A DNA stretch of 64,000 nt from Mitsuaria sp. GD03876 (GTDB lineage: Bacteria; Pseudomonadota; Gammaproteobacteria; Burkholderiales; Burkholderiaceae_C). Shown here one piece after another: positions 8,013 to 16,398 of the stretch. The notes under the pieces were generated by a model. It was given only the letters and a program-made list of their open reading frames with translations, ran no database searches and was not told the origin of the DNA. The number at the start of each line of letters is the position of its first letter. The stretch's first letter is position 1. The translations under genes were made by a program, and so were the position numbers. Location: NCBI RefSeq assembly GCF_029840635.1, contig NZ_JAOCCU010000015.1:1-64000 (forward strand), in the 5' to 3' direction.

Positions 8013-9731
8013 TCAGCGCCGGCCGGCCGGGGCGGCCGTCTCGAGCTCTTCGCCGTTGACCCAGGCGCGCATGATGTTGGCCACCGCGATCGGGTTCTCC
8101 TTGGCCAGCGCCCGGGCGCGCACGAGCTTGTCGTTGGAGACCGGGGCTTCCAGGGCCGGCAGGCCGCCCGGGCCGCCCAGGCTCAGCTGCTCGTTCTCGA
8201 CGACGCTGAGCTGGCTGGTGGCAGTGTCGTCCTTCTCTTCGGCGGGCGGCGGGAAAGCCGCCTTGAGAGCAGGGCGAACCATGCCGAACACGGCGATCAG
8301 CGCGACCAGCACCAGGGCGGCCGGCACCGCGGCGTCGCGGGCCATGTCGCGCAGCCAGGGCTGCTGCCACAGCGGCACGTCGGCGTTCTCGAGCTTGTCG
8401 GAGACGAAGGGCGCGCTCAGCACCTTGACCGAGTCGCCGCGCTCCTGCGAGAAGCCCAGCGCCTCCTTGACCAGCGAGTCGAGCTTTTGCAGCTCGGTCT
8501 CGGACAGCGGCTGGCTGGTGGTCTTGCCGTTCTTGTCGGTCACGGTCTTCTGGTTGACGACCACGGCGGCGTTCAGGCGGCGGACCTGGCCGACGGCGTT
8601 GCGGGTGACGCGCACGGTGCGGTCGACCTCGAACTGCGTGTCGTTGTTGCGGCGCAGGTTCTGCGAGCCGCCGGTCTGGCCGGCCGGCTGCAGCGGCTGG
8701 GCCTGGCCGTTGATCGGCGCGGCGGCCTGCGGCGGGACCTGGTTGGTGGTCGCGCCGGGCACGCCGGTGGGCACGCCGGGGGTGTTGCCGGACTGCTCCT
8801 CGGAGGTCAGGCGGCGCACGGCGCTCTGGGTGTTGGGGCCCTGGTTGGGCTTGTATTCCTCGGCGGTCGATTCGACCTGGCTGAAGTCGACGTCGGCGGT
8901 GACGGTCGAGCGCAGGTTGTCGCGGCCCACCATCGGCTCGAGCAGGTCGGCGATGCGCTTGTTCAGGTTGGCTTCGACCTGCTGCTTGTACTGCAGCTGC
9001 TGGCTGTCCAGGCCGATGGCGTTGCCCTCGGGGTTCTGGGAGAGCAGGGCGCCGGTGCTGTCCAGGACGCTGACGGCCTTGGGATTGAGCTCGGGCACCG
9101 ACGAGGACACCAGGTGGACGATGCCGGCGATCTGGGCGCGGTCCAGCGTGCGGCCGCCGCGCAGCGTCAGCATGACGGAGGCGCTGGGCTTTTGCTGCTC
9201 GCGGAAGAAGCCGTTCTGCTGCGGCATGGCCAGGTGCACGCGCGCGTCGGCGACGTCGGCCATGGCGGTGATGGTGCGGGTGAGCTCGCCCTCGAGCGCG
9301 CGCTGGAAGTTCAGGCGTTCGTTGAAGGCGGTCTGGCCGATGGACTGCTTGTCCATCAGCTCGAAGCCGACGATGCCGCCCTTGGGCAGGCCGGCGGAGG
9401 CGAGCTTCATGCGCAGGTCGTAGACCTGGTTGGCGGGGACCATGATCACGCCGCCCGGGTCGTTGCGGTAGGGCACGTTCATCTGCGCGAGCTGCGCGAT
9501 GACGGCGCCGCCGTCCTTGTCGGACAGGCCGGAGAACAGCGGGCGGTAGTCGGGCCTGGCCGTCATCATCGACATGGCGACGATGACCGCGAGCAGCGCG
9601 GCGACGCCGGCGCCCAGCATGACCTTGCTCTTGGTGGGCATCGCGGCCAGGCGGGCCGGCACGCCGGTCGTCTTGGCGGTCTGCTGCACCTCGGGGAGTC
9701 CGGCGGCGGGGCTGCTCAGGGCGTTGTCCAT
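8013..9731 (-). CDS. fliF: FliF, flagellar MS-ring protein
   Basis: 572 aa from the ATG at 9731. Upstream in-frame codons run through the fliE control region and are not used. Two membrane segments (about 35-55 and 450-470) enclose the large periplasmic ring-building domains. YRPLFSGLSDKDGGAVIAQL and the ALEGELTRTI segment are typical of FliF. The C-terminal tail after the second membrane helix binds FliG. It is divergent from fliE, with 130 bases between the two starts. Confidence 0.97.
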   Translation of the reverse strand: MDNALSSPAAGLPEVQQTAKTTGVPARLAAMPTKSKVMLGAGVAALLAVIVAMSMMTARPDYRPLFSGLSDKDGGAVIAQLAQMNVPYRNDPGGVIMVPANQVYDLRMKLASAGLPKGGIVGFELMDKQSIGQTAFNERLNFQRALEGELTRTITAMADVADARVHLAMPQQNGFFREQQKPSASVMLTLRGGRTLDRAQIAGIVHLVSSSVPELNPKAVSVLDSTGALLSQNPEGNAIGLDSQQLQYKQQVEANLNKRIADLLEPMVGRDNLRSTVTADVDFSQVESTAEEYKPNQGPNTQSAVRRLTSEEQSGNTPGVPTGVPGATTNQVPPQAAAPINGQAQPLQPAGQTGGSQNLRRNNDTQFEVDRTVRVTRNAVGQVRRLNAAVVVNQKTVTDKNGKTTSQPLSETELQKLDSLVKEALGFSQERGDSVKVLSAPFVSDKLENADVPLWQQPWLRDMARDAAVPAALVLVALIAVFGMVRPALKAAFPPPAEEKDDTATSQLSVVENEQLSLGGPGGLPALEAPVSNDKLVRARALAKENPIAVANIMRAWVNGEELETAAPAGRR

Positions 9732-9861
9732 GGGGCGTGGGGTGTACGGCTGGGTCGAACGGAGGGCCCAGGCGGACGCCTCGGCACTGGTCAGGATTAT
9801 TTCGATCGGCGCCCTCAAGAATGGTGGGAACAGGCCGAAGAAGCCCCCCCAGTTCCGAGCT
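9732..9861. promoter_or_regulatory. Divergent fliF/fliE control region
   Basis: This 130-base gap must hold the promoters of two early flagellar units. I see no convincing sigma-28 or sigma-54 promoter. It contains GATTATTTCGATCGG (about 9795-9809) and, 14 bases later, AATGGTGGGAA, which resemble inverted FlhDC half-sites (TATTT... and AATGG...). This is only suggestive. Confidence 0.4.
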
Positions 9862-10212
9862 ATGGACCGGGCGCGGATCCGTACGATGCGTGCCGTGGAC
9901 CTGAAACTCAAACCCTTCGACTTCGCCAGCGCGGTGGCCCGTGCCGGACTGACCCCCCAGGGCCAGCCGGTGGCCAAGCCCGCGTCGGGCGCGAGCTTCG
10001 CGGATGCGATGAGCTCGGCGTTGAAGTCTGTCAGCACGCAGCAGAACGAGGCGTCGCGGCTGCAGCGCGAGGTCCAGCTCGACAACCCGACGGTGAGCCT
10101 GGAAGAGACGATGGTCGCGATGCAGAAGGCGCAGATCGGCTTCCAGGCGACGCTGCAGGTGCGCAACCGGCTGGTGTCGGCTTATTCCGAGATCATGAAC
10201 ATGCAGGTCTGA
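9862..10212 (+). CDS. fliE: FliE, MS-ring/rod junction protein
   Basis: 116 aa from ATG 9862; an alternative ATG at 9886 would give 108 aa, closer to the usual length. FliE joins the MS ring to the proximal rod and is exported before the other rod proteins. The conserved C-terminal half is clear: SLEETMVAMQKAQIGFQATLQVRNRLV followed by SAYSEIMNMQV, matching the family's characteristic YQEIMRMQV-type ending. It is monocistronic, closed by a hairpin terminator 43 bases downstream. Confidence 0.94.
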   Translation: MDRARIRTMRAVDLKLKPFDFASAVARAGLTPQGQPVAKPASGASFADAMSSALKSVSTQQNEASRLQREVQLDNPTVSLEETMVAMQKAQIGFQATLQVRNRLVSAYSEIMNMQV

Positions 10213-10250
10213 TCGCCGGCCTTGCACCGCGTTGCCGGCTGTTGGATGCG

Positions 10251-10276
10251 AAAAGCCGCCCGAGGGCGGCTTTGTT
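10251..10276. terminator. Bidirectional Rho-independent terminator
   Basis: A perfect 7-bp stem GCCGCCC/GGGCGGC with a 2-base spacer is flanked by AAAA on one side and TTTGTT on the other. It serves fliE from the left and the ycgR-like gene from the right, which converge here. Confidence 0.9.
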
Positions 10277-10311
10277 CATTGGGCGATCAAGGCCAGGCAG
10301 GGACCGGGGGC

Positions 10312-11091
10312 TCAGGCGTCGCGCCGCATCAGCCGTTCGCGCTTTTGCGCCTGGTCGATGAAGACCTGCAGCGCCCGGGCCGCCGTCGGCGCCAGCGAGA
10401 CGAAGGCGCAGCCCGCCTGGTGCGGGGCACCGGCGTCGCCGTCGGCCATGTGCTGCACCCGCAGCAGCGTCGTGAAACTGACCTCGCGTTCGAGCTCCAG
10501 CGTGGCGGCGATCTCCTCGCCCACGCGCGGCACCGGCACCACGTTCGCCGGCCATTGCAGCGCGACGCCGCCGGCGCTCACGTTGACCACCCGGATCCGC
10601 GGCAGGTCGGCCTGCGCCAGCTTCAGCGCCGGATAGAGCTGCCCCGCCGACGCCACCCGGTACGCCTGGCGGCGCTGGAAGCGGTACAGCCGCAGCGGCA
10701 TCGGCGCGCGCAGCACCTCGGCGCCGTCGCCGTGGATCGCCACCAGGCCCGACACGTCGAACTGCAGCTTGATCCTGTCCAGGTAGGCGGTGGCCACCAG
10801 CTCGTCGCTGGCCAGCACCGGCGCCAGCGTGTCGCCGGCGCGCGGCGCCTCCATCGTCAGCATGCCGTGCGGCGTGTCCAGCGCCCGCAGCACGGTGTGG
10901 ATCGCCTCGCCCTCGGGCGTGGACAGCTGCACCCGCGCCTGCGACCGCAGCAGCTCGCGCATCCAGTTCATGATCTCCCCGGGCGCGTCCAGCCGGAAAT
11001 CGGCATCCGCGGGATCGGAGGAGGGGGCGGGGATCGTCAGGTCGCTCAAGGCCAGCTTCCGGCAGCAGTCGTTCGGAAAATCTACTCGCAT
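10312..11091 (-). CDS. ycgR: PilZ-domain flagellar brake protein, YcgR-like
   Basis: 259 aa from ATG 11091; the start is uncertain because the preceding ribosome-binding site is weak. The N-terminal YcgR domain (about 30-125) is followed by a PilZ domain with both c-di-GMP-binding elements, RRQAYRVA (RxxxR) at about 140-147 and NVSAGG ([D/N]xSxxG) at about 172-177. YcgR with bound c-di-GMP slows the motor by contacting FliG or MotA. It follows fliT by 125 bases. Together with the cyclases at 50-54 kb it gives a c-di-GMP route to motility. Confidence 0.88.
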   Translation of the reverse strand: MRVDFPNDCCRKLALSDLTIPAPSSDPADADFRLDAPGEIMNWMRELLRSQARVQLSTPEGEAIHTVLRALDTPHGMLTMEAPRAGDTLAPVLASDELVATAYLDRIKLQFDVSGLVAIHGDGAEVLRAPMPLRLYRFQRRQAYRVASAGQLYPALKLAQADLPRIRVVNVSAGGVALQWPANVVPVPRVGEEIAATLELEREVSFTTLLRVQHMADGDAGAPHQAGCAFVSLAPTAARALQVFIDQAQKRERLMRRDA

Positions 11092-11216
11092 CCCCAAGGC
11101 AAACGCCGCGCCGACCCCATCCGTTCGAGGGGCCGGTCGCGGCGTGCTCCGGAGCGCGAGCCCCGCGGCGTGACCGATGTCTCGGATCGTGTCGCGCCGC
11201 CGAGGCGTCCCGCCGG

Positions 11217-11585
11217 TCAGTGGACCGTCTTGGACTTGCCCTTCATCAGCTGGTCCAGGTCGTCCAGCCACGGCTCGGCCAGGTGGCGGATCTCGGCGTC
11301 GTTGAGCAGGATGCGCTGCATGATGCGCGTCTTGAGCTGCGCCTCGTCCGGGCCCAGCTGCTGGCTGGAGGCCGCGTGCTTGAGCTGGGAGATCAGCAGG
11401 ACGCAGGCGCCCTCGAGCTTGACCACCTCGTCCCAGTTGCCCGAACGGGCGGCGTTCAGCATGTCGGCGCTGGCCTGTTCGATGGCTTCGTAGTAGCTCA
11501 GCAGTTGGGTGCTCATGATGCGGTCCGGGGTCGGGGCGGCGTGGGCGGCGGAGGAGGTCTGGGGCTTGGCGGTGTACTTGGACAT
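11217..11585 (-). CDS. fliT: FliT, flagellar export chaperone for FliD
   Basis: 122 aa from ATG 11585, which has a GAGAAG ribosome-binding site; a later start at 11516 would give 99 aa. The protein is all-helical, with LLSYYEAIEQASADMLNAA and WDEVVKLEGACVLLISQL, as in FliT-type chaperones that hold FliD and, in enterics, restrain FlhDC. It ends with a basic tail. It lies 45 bases after fliS, as in the usual fliDST arrangement. Confidence 0.88.
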   Translation of the reverse strand: MSKYTAKPQTSSAAHAAPTPDRIMSTQLLSYYEAIEQASADMLNAARSGNWDEVVKLEGACVLLISQLKHAASSQQLGPDEAQLKTRIMQRILLNDAEIRHLAEPWLDDLDQLMKGKSKTVH

Positions 11586-11630
11586 GGAACTTCTCAAGTC
11601 GTCAGGCGTTGGGCGTCGGTCCGGCGGCGA

Positions 11631-12068
11631 TCAGGCCGCGGCGCGTTGGTCGGCGGCGGCGGCCGGGGCGATGCTGCCCCAGGCTTCGCGGATGGGCTGC
11701 AGCAGCGTCACGCATTCCTCGACGGCGACCGCGTCGCTGTGCAGGTTGGCGTAGGTCAGCCGCATGCAGATGTAGGCATACAGGTCGCGCAGGTCCAGGG
11801 CCAGCTCGCCCGACTCCAGGTCCAGGGCCGCCTTCAGGCCCTCGTCCAGGATGCGGACCGCGCGGCTCAGGCTGCGGTTCTTCACTTCGACATTGCCGGT
11901 GCGGATCGCGCCGATGGCTTGCGTCATCGAATCGAAGGCGCCGTCCAGCAGCAGCGTCACCAGGCGATGCGGCGAGGCCGTCATCACGTCCGTCTCCACG
12001 CCGACGCGGTTGTACATGTTGCTCGCGCGCTGGCCGTGGGAAGCGAAGGGGGAGGAGTTGCCGTACAT
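11631..12068 (-). CDS. fliS: FliS, flagellin export chaperone
   Basis: 145 aa. The YNRVGVETDVMTASPHRLV segment near the N-terminus is the FliS signature, and LLLDGAFDSMTQAIGAI follows. It binds the C-terminal D0 helix of flagellin in the cytoplasm. A sigma-28 promoter ends about 38 bases upstream of the ATG, so fliS-fliT (and perhaps ycgR) form a late-class operon separate from fliD, which has its own terminator. Confidence 0.95.
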   Translation of the reverse strand: MYGNSSPFASHGQRASNMYNRVGVETDVMTASPHRLVTLLLDGAFDSMTQAIGAIRTGNVEVKNRSLSRAVRILDEGLKAALDLESGELALDLRDLYAYICMRLTYANLHSDAVAVEECVTLLQPIREAWGSIAPAAAADQRAAA

Positions 12069-12105
12069 GATGTGCTGCTGCGGTGTGCTGAAGTGCTTGA
12101 ATCAG

Positions 12106-12132
12106 TTTTCGGCCCCCGCCGGCCCAACTTGA
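12106..12132 (-). promoter_or_regulatory. Sigma-28 (FliA) promoter of fliS
   Basis: On the minus strand TCAAGTTG (12125-12132), an 11-base spacer, then GCCGAAAA (12106-12113). Against TAAAGTTT-N11-GCCGATAA the -10 element matches 7 of 8 with exact spacing. The start of transcription would be about 30 bases before the fliS ATG. Confidence 0.8.
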
Positions 12133-12184
12133 GCCTCCCACCTGTCGAATTTGTCTCGAAATTCTGCCGATCTCCAGAATGAGG

Positions 12185-12207
12185 AAAGCCTCCGTGAGGA
12201 GGCTTGT
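12185..12207 (-). terminator. Rho-independent terminator of fliD
   Basis: An 8-bp stem AAGCCTCC/GGAGGCTT with a 4-base loop, followed on the minus strand by TTTCC. It lies 77 bases past the fliD stop. Confidence 0.75.
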
Positions 12208-12283
12208 CGGCACGCTTTTCGAAGCGCCGGAGAAGGGCGGTCGCGACGGCCTTGTTCCACTGGCGGCCGCCGGCGACCCGTCC

Positions 12284-13741
12284 TCAGCTGCTGCCCAGCA
12301 TGCTGGTGATCTTGTTGACGTAGCTCTGCATGTCGTTGAGCTTGGCCATCTGCGTGTCCAGCGCCGTGTACTGCGCGCGGATGCGCTTCTCGTAGGCGTC
12401 GGCGCGGTCGTTGAGCTCGTCGATGCGCTTGCCGTTGGCGGTCACCCGCGACTGCAGCCCGGTGGTGCGGGTCGTGATCGAGCCGTCGAAACCCGTCACC
12501 TGGTCGGCGAAGGCGCGCCAGCGCGTGGCGATGCCGTTGTTGTTCGGGTTGGCGTTGTCCACGCCCATGAACAGGTTCTTCAGGTCGGCCATGCTGCCCA
12601 GCGCGCTGGTCAGCTTGGTGTCGTTGACCTTCATCGTGCCGTCGGCGCCGATGTCCAGCCCCAGGTCCGACAGCCGGCCGAACTGCCCGCCCAGCGTGCT
12701 GCCCGAGGCCGTGATGTTGCGCAGCTGGCTCTGCAGCCCGACCGCGGTGCTGTCGCCCTGCAGCGCGCCGGCGGTCTTGTTGGCGTCGTCGTACTTCGTG
12801 TCGGTGCGCATCAGCGTCATCAGGCTGTTGTACGAGGTGACGAAGTCGTTGATCGCCTTCTTCACGCTGTCCTTGTCCTGGCCGACGGTGATGGTGGACA
12901 CCGCGGGCGTGACGTTGCCGGCCCCGTCGACGGTGCCGCCCTTGAGCAGGTTGATCGTCAGGCCGTCGACGGCGCCCTCGATGTTGTTGGAGGCGGAGCT
13001 GATCGACAGGCCGTTGACCGTCAGGTTGGCGTTGCGGGCCGCGGTGTTCTGCGTCATCGACGTGACCGAGGAGGTCGGGTCGTAGGCCAGCGCGGACAGC
13101 CCGCTGGCGTCCGAGCCGTTGCCGTCGTCGTCGGCGGTCGTGATGCGAAAGCCGTTGGCCTCGCCGGTGTCGCGCGAGCGGATCACCAGGCGCTGGCCGC
13201 TGGCGTCGGTCACGACCGAGGCGAGCACGCCCGCGCCGGAGCCGTTGATCTTGTCGCGGATGCTGGACAGCGTGTCGGTGGCCGAGATGGAAACGCTCAC
13301 CGGCGACGTGCCGGACTTGCCGGTGAAGGTCGAGTTGTCGGCGCTCCACTGGCCCAGCTCGATGGTCATCGAGCCCGAGCCCACCGTCGCGTTGGTCGCG
13401 AAGGCCTTGCTCGCCAGCGACTGCGGCGAGGCCAGGTTGGCCACGCTCAGCGTGTAGGAGCCCGCGCCCGAGCCGGCGCCGGCGATGACGGTGGCCATCG
13501 TCGTGTCGGAGGAGGTGGCGGTCAGCGCGGCCCAGGTGCTGGGATTGCTCAGCTTGGCCGCGGCGTCGCGCATCGCGCTGAAGGCGCTCTTGATCTTCCC
13601 GTACTCGGAGATCTGCGTCTTGATCGTGTCGGTGCGGGACTGCAGGTCCGTGATGGGCTGCTTCTCCAGCGACACGAGCTTCGTGACGATGCTTTCGACG
13701 TCCAGGCCGCTGCCCAGACCGGTGGAGGTGATGGATGCCAT
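12284..13741 (-). CDS. fliD: FliD, flagellar filament cap protein
   Basis: 485 aa, normal length. It begins ITSTGLGSGLDVESIVTKLV, the strongly conserved FliD N-terminus, and ends with the coiled D0/D1 helices (AQYTALDTQMAKLNDMQSYV). The middle is variable, Ser/Thr/Ala/Gly-rich surface domain. The cap catalyses flagellin folding at the filament tip and is exported with FliT. It has its own sigma-28 promoter and terminator. Confidence 0.96.
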   Translation of the reverse strand: MASITSTGLGSGLDVESIVTKLVSLEKQPITDLQSRTDTIKTQISEYGKIKSAFSAMRDAAAKLSNPSTWAALTATSSDTTMATVIAGAGSGAGSYTLSVANLASPQSLASKAFATNATVGSGSMTIELGQWSADNSTFTGKSGTSPVSVSISATDTLSSIRDKINGSGAGVLASVVTDASGQRLVIRSRDTGEANGFRITTADDDGNGSDASGLSALAYDPTSSVTSMTQNTAARNANLTVNGLSISSASNNIEGAVDGLTINLLKGGTVDGAGNVTPAVSTITVGQDKDSVKKAINDFVTSYNSLMTLMRTDTKYDDANKTAGALQGDSTAVGLQSQLRNITASGSTLGGQFGRLSDLGLDIGADGTMKVNDTKLTSALGSMADLKNLFMGVDNANPNNNGIATRWRAFADQVTGFDGSITTRTTGLQSRVTANGKRIDELNDRADAYEKRIRAQYTALDTQMAKLNDMQSYVNKITSMLGSS

Positions 13742-13804
13742 CGTTCGAACTCCCTGTGACCCTGGCCACCTTGACCGGGACCCCTGGCTGGAAGCCCCAT
13801 GCGC

Positions 13805-13839
13805 GACAGGGCCCCGCGTGACTCGCGTGAGGCCCTGTC
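13805..13839 (-). promoter_or_regulatory. Hairpin at the start of the fliD mRNA
   Basis: A perfect 9-bp inverted repeat GACAGGGCC/GGCCCTGTC encloses 17 bases that include CGCGTGA and CGCG. It starts within a few bases of the expected fliD transcription start and has no T-run after it, so it looks like a 5' stabilising or regulatory stem rather than a terminator of fliC1. Confidence 0.5.
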
Positions 13840-13843
13840 CTGC

Positions 13844-13870
13844 ATATCGGCGCCCGGAGCACCGACTTTA
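13844..13870 (-). promoter_or_regulatory. Sigma-28 (FliA) promoter of fliD
   Basis: On the minus strand TAAAGTCG (13863-13870), exactly 11 bases, then GCCGATAT (13844-13851). Both elements match the consensus almost fully, making this one of the best FliA sites in the window. The transcript would have a leader of about 95 bases. Confidence 0.88.
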
Positions 13871-13905
13871 GGACGGCACCCCGGCGTTTCGATTGCGATT
13901 TCCTA

Positions 13906-14775
13906 TCAGCCCTTGAGCAGCGACAGCACCTGCTGCGGCAGCTGGTTGGCCTGCGCCACCATCGCGTTGCCGGCCTGCTGCAGGATCTGCGCGCGGCTCA
14001 GGTTCGAGGTCTCGACCGCGAAGTCCGCGTCCATGATCCGGCTGCGGGCGGCGGTCTGGTTCTCGTAGGCGACCTGCAGGTTGGAGATCACCGCGTCGAA
14101 GCGGTTCTGCGTCGCGCCCAGCGTCGCGCGCTGGCTGTTGACCTGGTCCAGCGCCGCGTCGATGTTGGCCACCACGGTGGCGATCGCGCCGGCGTCGGCC
14201 GTGTGGTCGATCACCGAACGGCCGGTGCCGCTGGTGTCCGAGCCCGAGACCTTGGTGATCGCGTCGTCGGAGGACATGTTGGGCGTCACGACGGTGATCT
14301 CGTCGTTGGACGTCGTGTTCGGGCCCACCTGGAAGGTCTGCGGGGTGCCCGCGTCCTGGCCCAGGATGTACTTGCCGTTGAACGTCGTGCCGCCGGTGAC
14401 GCGCTGGATTTCCTTGGCCAGCTCGCCGAATTCCTTGTCCAGCGAATCCTTGTCGCTGTCCGCGTTGGTGGCGTTGCGGGCCTGGATGGCCAGCTCGCGC
14501 ATCCGCTGCAGCGAGTCGGCGACCTTGCCCAGCGCGCCTTCCGCGGTCTGCGCCAGCGAGATGCCGTCGTTGGCGTTTCGCATCGCGACCGACATGCCGC
14601 GGGCTTGCGCGTTCATCCGCTCCGCGATGGCCAGGCCGGCGGCGTCGTCCTTGGCGGAGTTCACCCGCAGGCCCGACGACAGGCGCTGCATCGACGTCGC
14701 CAGCGACGACTGGGACGAATTCAGATTGCGTTGCGCGTTCAGCGAAGCAATGTTGGTGTTGATGGTCTGTGGCAT
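13906..14775 (-). CDS. fliC1: Flagellin 1
   Basis: 289 aa. Conserved D0/D1 ends are present: INTNIASLNAQRNLNSSQSS at the N-terminus, then [21 protein letters not shown], and the C-terminal [21 protein letters not shown] with QQVLSLLKG. The variable centre is short (about 185-215), so the filament would lack large outer domains. It is the most divergent of the three flagellins here. Its promoter region differs from those of fliC2 and fliC3. Confidence 0.95.
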   Translation of the reverse strand: MPQTINTNIASLNAQRNLNSSQSSLATSMQRLSSGLRVNSAKDDAAGLAIAERMNAQARGMSVAMRNANDGISLAQTAEGALGKVADSLQRMRELAIQARNATNADSDKDSLDKEFGELAKEIQRVTGGTTFNGKYILGQDAGTPQTFQVGPNTTSNDEITVVTPNMSSDDAITKVSGSDTSGTGRSVIDHTADAGAIATVVANIDAALDQVNSQRATLGATQNRFDAVISNLQVAYENQTAARSRIMDADFAVETSNLSRAQILQQAGNAMVAQANQLPQQVLSLLKG

Positions 14776-14872
14776 TGATGCGCTCCTGCGGAGATCCTGT
14801 CCTGGCTGCGATCCCGGTTGGGGTGGTCGTTCCCGACCTCGCCGGCCGATCCGTGCCCCGCCATCGCGGGTG

Positions 14873-14935
14873 TTGTCGGACCTGCCGGTTGGACCGGTGA
14901 TCGAGCGCGAACTTCATGCTCGATGGTTGCCATTG
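14873..14935 (-). promoter_or_regulatory. Atypical fliC1 promoter region with CAATGG box
   Basis: On the minus strand a FliA-like -10 TCCGACAA (14873-14880) lacks a recognisable -35. About 45 bases upstream is CAATGGCAAC (14926-14935), preceded by CGTTTCGCA as in the fliL leader. Both the promoter and an activator role for the box are tentative. Confidence 0.35.
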
Positions 14936-15001
14936 TGCGAAACGAGCGCCGACGCCGAAGGGCCGATTAACGGGCGGAAAACCGTCCATTCCCGAGCCGA
15001 T

Positions 15002-15046
15002 AAAAAAAGGCCCCGCATCGATCCCGAGGGTCGATGCGGAGCCTTT
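15002..15046 (-). terminator. Strong Rho-independent terminator of fliC2
   Basis: A 9-bp perfect stem CCGCATCGA/TCGATGCGG, extended by GGC/GCC pairs around one mismatch, is followed on the minus strand by seven T residues. It lies about 100 bases past the fliC2 stop and isolates fliC2 from fliC1. Confidence 0.9.
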
Positions 15047-15144
15047 GGAGGCCCGGCCGCGAGGCCGTGCTTGAGGAGTCATCCAGGGGGGCGCCGCAGG
15101 CGGCGCCGGAGCGTTCTCCGGGGTGTCTTGCGAGGAGCCGTCGA

Positions 15145-15987
15145 TCAGCTGCGCAGCAGCGACAGGACCTGCTGGGGCAGCTGGTTGGCCTGCGCCACCA
15201 TCGTGTTGCCGGCCTGCTGCAGGATCTGCGAGCGGCTCAGGTTGGCGGTTTCCGCCGCGAAGTCCGCGTCCATGATCCGGCTGCGCGCGGCGGTCTGGTT
15301 CTCCACCGCCACCGACAGGTTGGAGATGATCGCGTCGAAGCGGTTCTGCGAGGCGCCCAGGATCGCGCGCTCGCCGCTGACCTTGGTGATCGCCGCGTCG
15401 ATGTTGTCGATCACGGTCTTGAGCGTGTCCGGCGTCGAGGCGTTGTCGATCACGCCGGCGGTCACGGCGGTGATTTCCGCCGCGTTCGTCAGGTTGGTCG
15501 TGATCACGTCCACCGAGTCGTTGCTCGTCGTGTTCGCGCCGATCTGGAAGGTCTGCGTGCCGGCATCGTCGCCCAGGATCGCCTTGCCGTTGAAGGTCGT
15601 GCCGCCGATGACGCGGCCGATTTCCTGGCTCAGCTGCGCGTATTCCTTGCCGATCGAGTCCAGGTCGGAGGTCGTGTTGGTCGCGTTGCGGGCCTGCACC
15701 GCCAGTTCACGCATGCGCTGCAGCGAGTCGCCCACCTTGGACAGCGCGCCTTCGGCGGTCTGCGCCAGGGAGATGCCGTCGTTGGCGTTGCGGACCGCGA
15801 CGTTCATGCCGCGCACTTGAGCGTTCATCCGCTCGGCGATCGCCAGGCCGGCCGCATCGTCCTTGGCGGAGTTCACCCGCAGGCCCGACGACAGGCGCTG
15901 CATCGACACCGACAGCGACGACTGCGACGAGGACAGGTTGCGCTGGGCGTTCAGGGATTGCAGGTTGGTGTTGATGATCTGAGCCAT
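15145..15987 (-). CDS. fliC2: Flagellin 2
   Basis: 280 aa, with conserved D0/D1 ends ([50 protein letters not shown]) and a very short central region. It resembles fliC3 more than fliC1 in the helices ([20 protein letters not shown]). It has a good FliA promoter, a roughly 106-base leader sharing elements with the fliC3 leader, a GAAAGGA ribosome-binding site and its own terminator. Confidence 0.96.
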   Translation of the reverse strand: MAQIINTNLQSLNAQRNLSSSQSSLSVSMQRLSSGLRVNSAKDDAAGLAIAERMNAQVRGMNVAVRNANDGISLAQTAEGALSKVGDSLQRMRELAVQARNATNTTSDLDSIGKEYAQLSQEIGRVIGGTTFNGKAILGDDAGTQTFQIGANTTSNDSVDVITTNLTNAAEITAVTAGVIDNASTPDTLKTVIDNIDAAITKVSGERAILGASQNRFDAIISNLSVAVENQTAARSRIMDADFAAETANLSRSQILQQAGNTMVAQANQLPQQVLSLLRS

Positions 15988-16053
15988 GATCCATTCCTTT
16001 CGAATTCAAAGACCTTCTTCGGTCCCACGGACGGTTGAAATCGTCCGACTGAG

Positions 16054-16065
16054 CCGGACCACGTG
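16054..16065 (-). promoter_or_regulatory. 12-base leader element shared by fliC2 and fliC3
   Basis: The leader RNA contains CACGTGGTCCGG, which is repeated exactly in the fliC3 leader (17465-17476). The surrounding leader also shares GTCGGAC followed by GGGACC. Function unknown. Confidence 0.5.
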
Positions 16066-16100
16066 GCCCTTGCTGTTGAATTGCGGACCCGTTGATGCAG

Positions 16101-16127
16101 TTATCGGGCCACCAGGAATGGACTTGA
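16101..16127 (-). promoter_or_regulatory. Sigma-28 (FliA) promoter of fliC2
   Basis: On the minus strand TCAAGTCC (16120-16127), 11 bases, then CCCGATAA (16101-16108). The predicted initial transcript (CATCAACGGG) resembles that of fliC3 (CTCAACGGGG). Confidence 0.82.
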
Positions 16128-16350
16128 GGCCTTCCTGAAAAGAAAGGCTGTAACGGCCCTTTGCGGGCGTGAAGTAATGGCGGCAGGTCTCCCGACCCCG
16201 GCGCGTTCGGCGGGATGCCAGAACCCCACTTCGTGAGGCCTGGCGCGGGCTCTCCACGGGGCATGGGGCCTCCCACCGGGAACCCCAAGCCCCATTCCGG
16301 CCCCAGCCGCTCTCGCTGACTTCTCTTTCACCACCACCGGTGCGATGGGG

Positions 16351-16376
16351 AAAGAGAAGGGGACCACGGTCCCCTC
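16351..16376 (-). terminator. Rho-independent terminator of fliC3
   Basis: A perfect 7-bp inverted repeat GGGGACC/GGTCCCC (16359-16374), followed on the minus strand by TTCTCTTTCC. It begins 25 bases after the fliC3 stop. Confidence 0.75.
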
Positions 16377-16398
16377 CGGTGCGGCGCTCTGCTATCTA

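Noticed and set aside
14996-15003. GCCGATAA on the plus strand, a perfect FliA -10
   Set aside because: No -35 at the right distance and no plus-strand gene follows; the bases belong to the T-run side of the fliC2 terminator.
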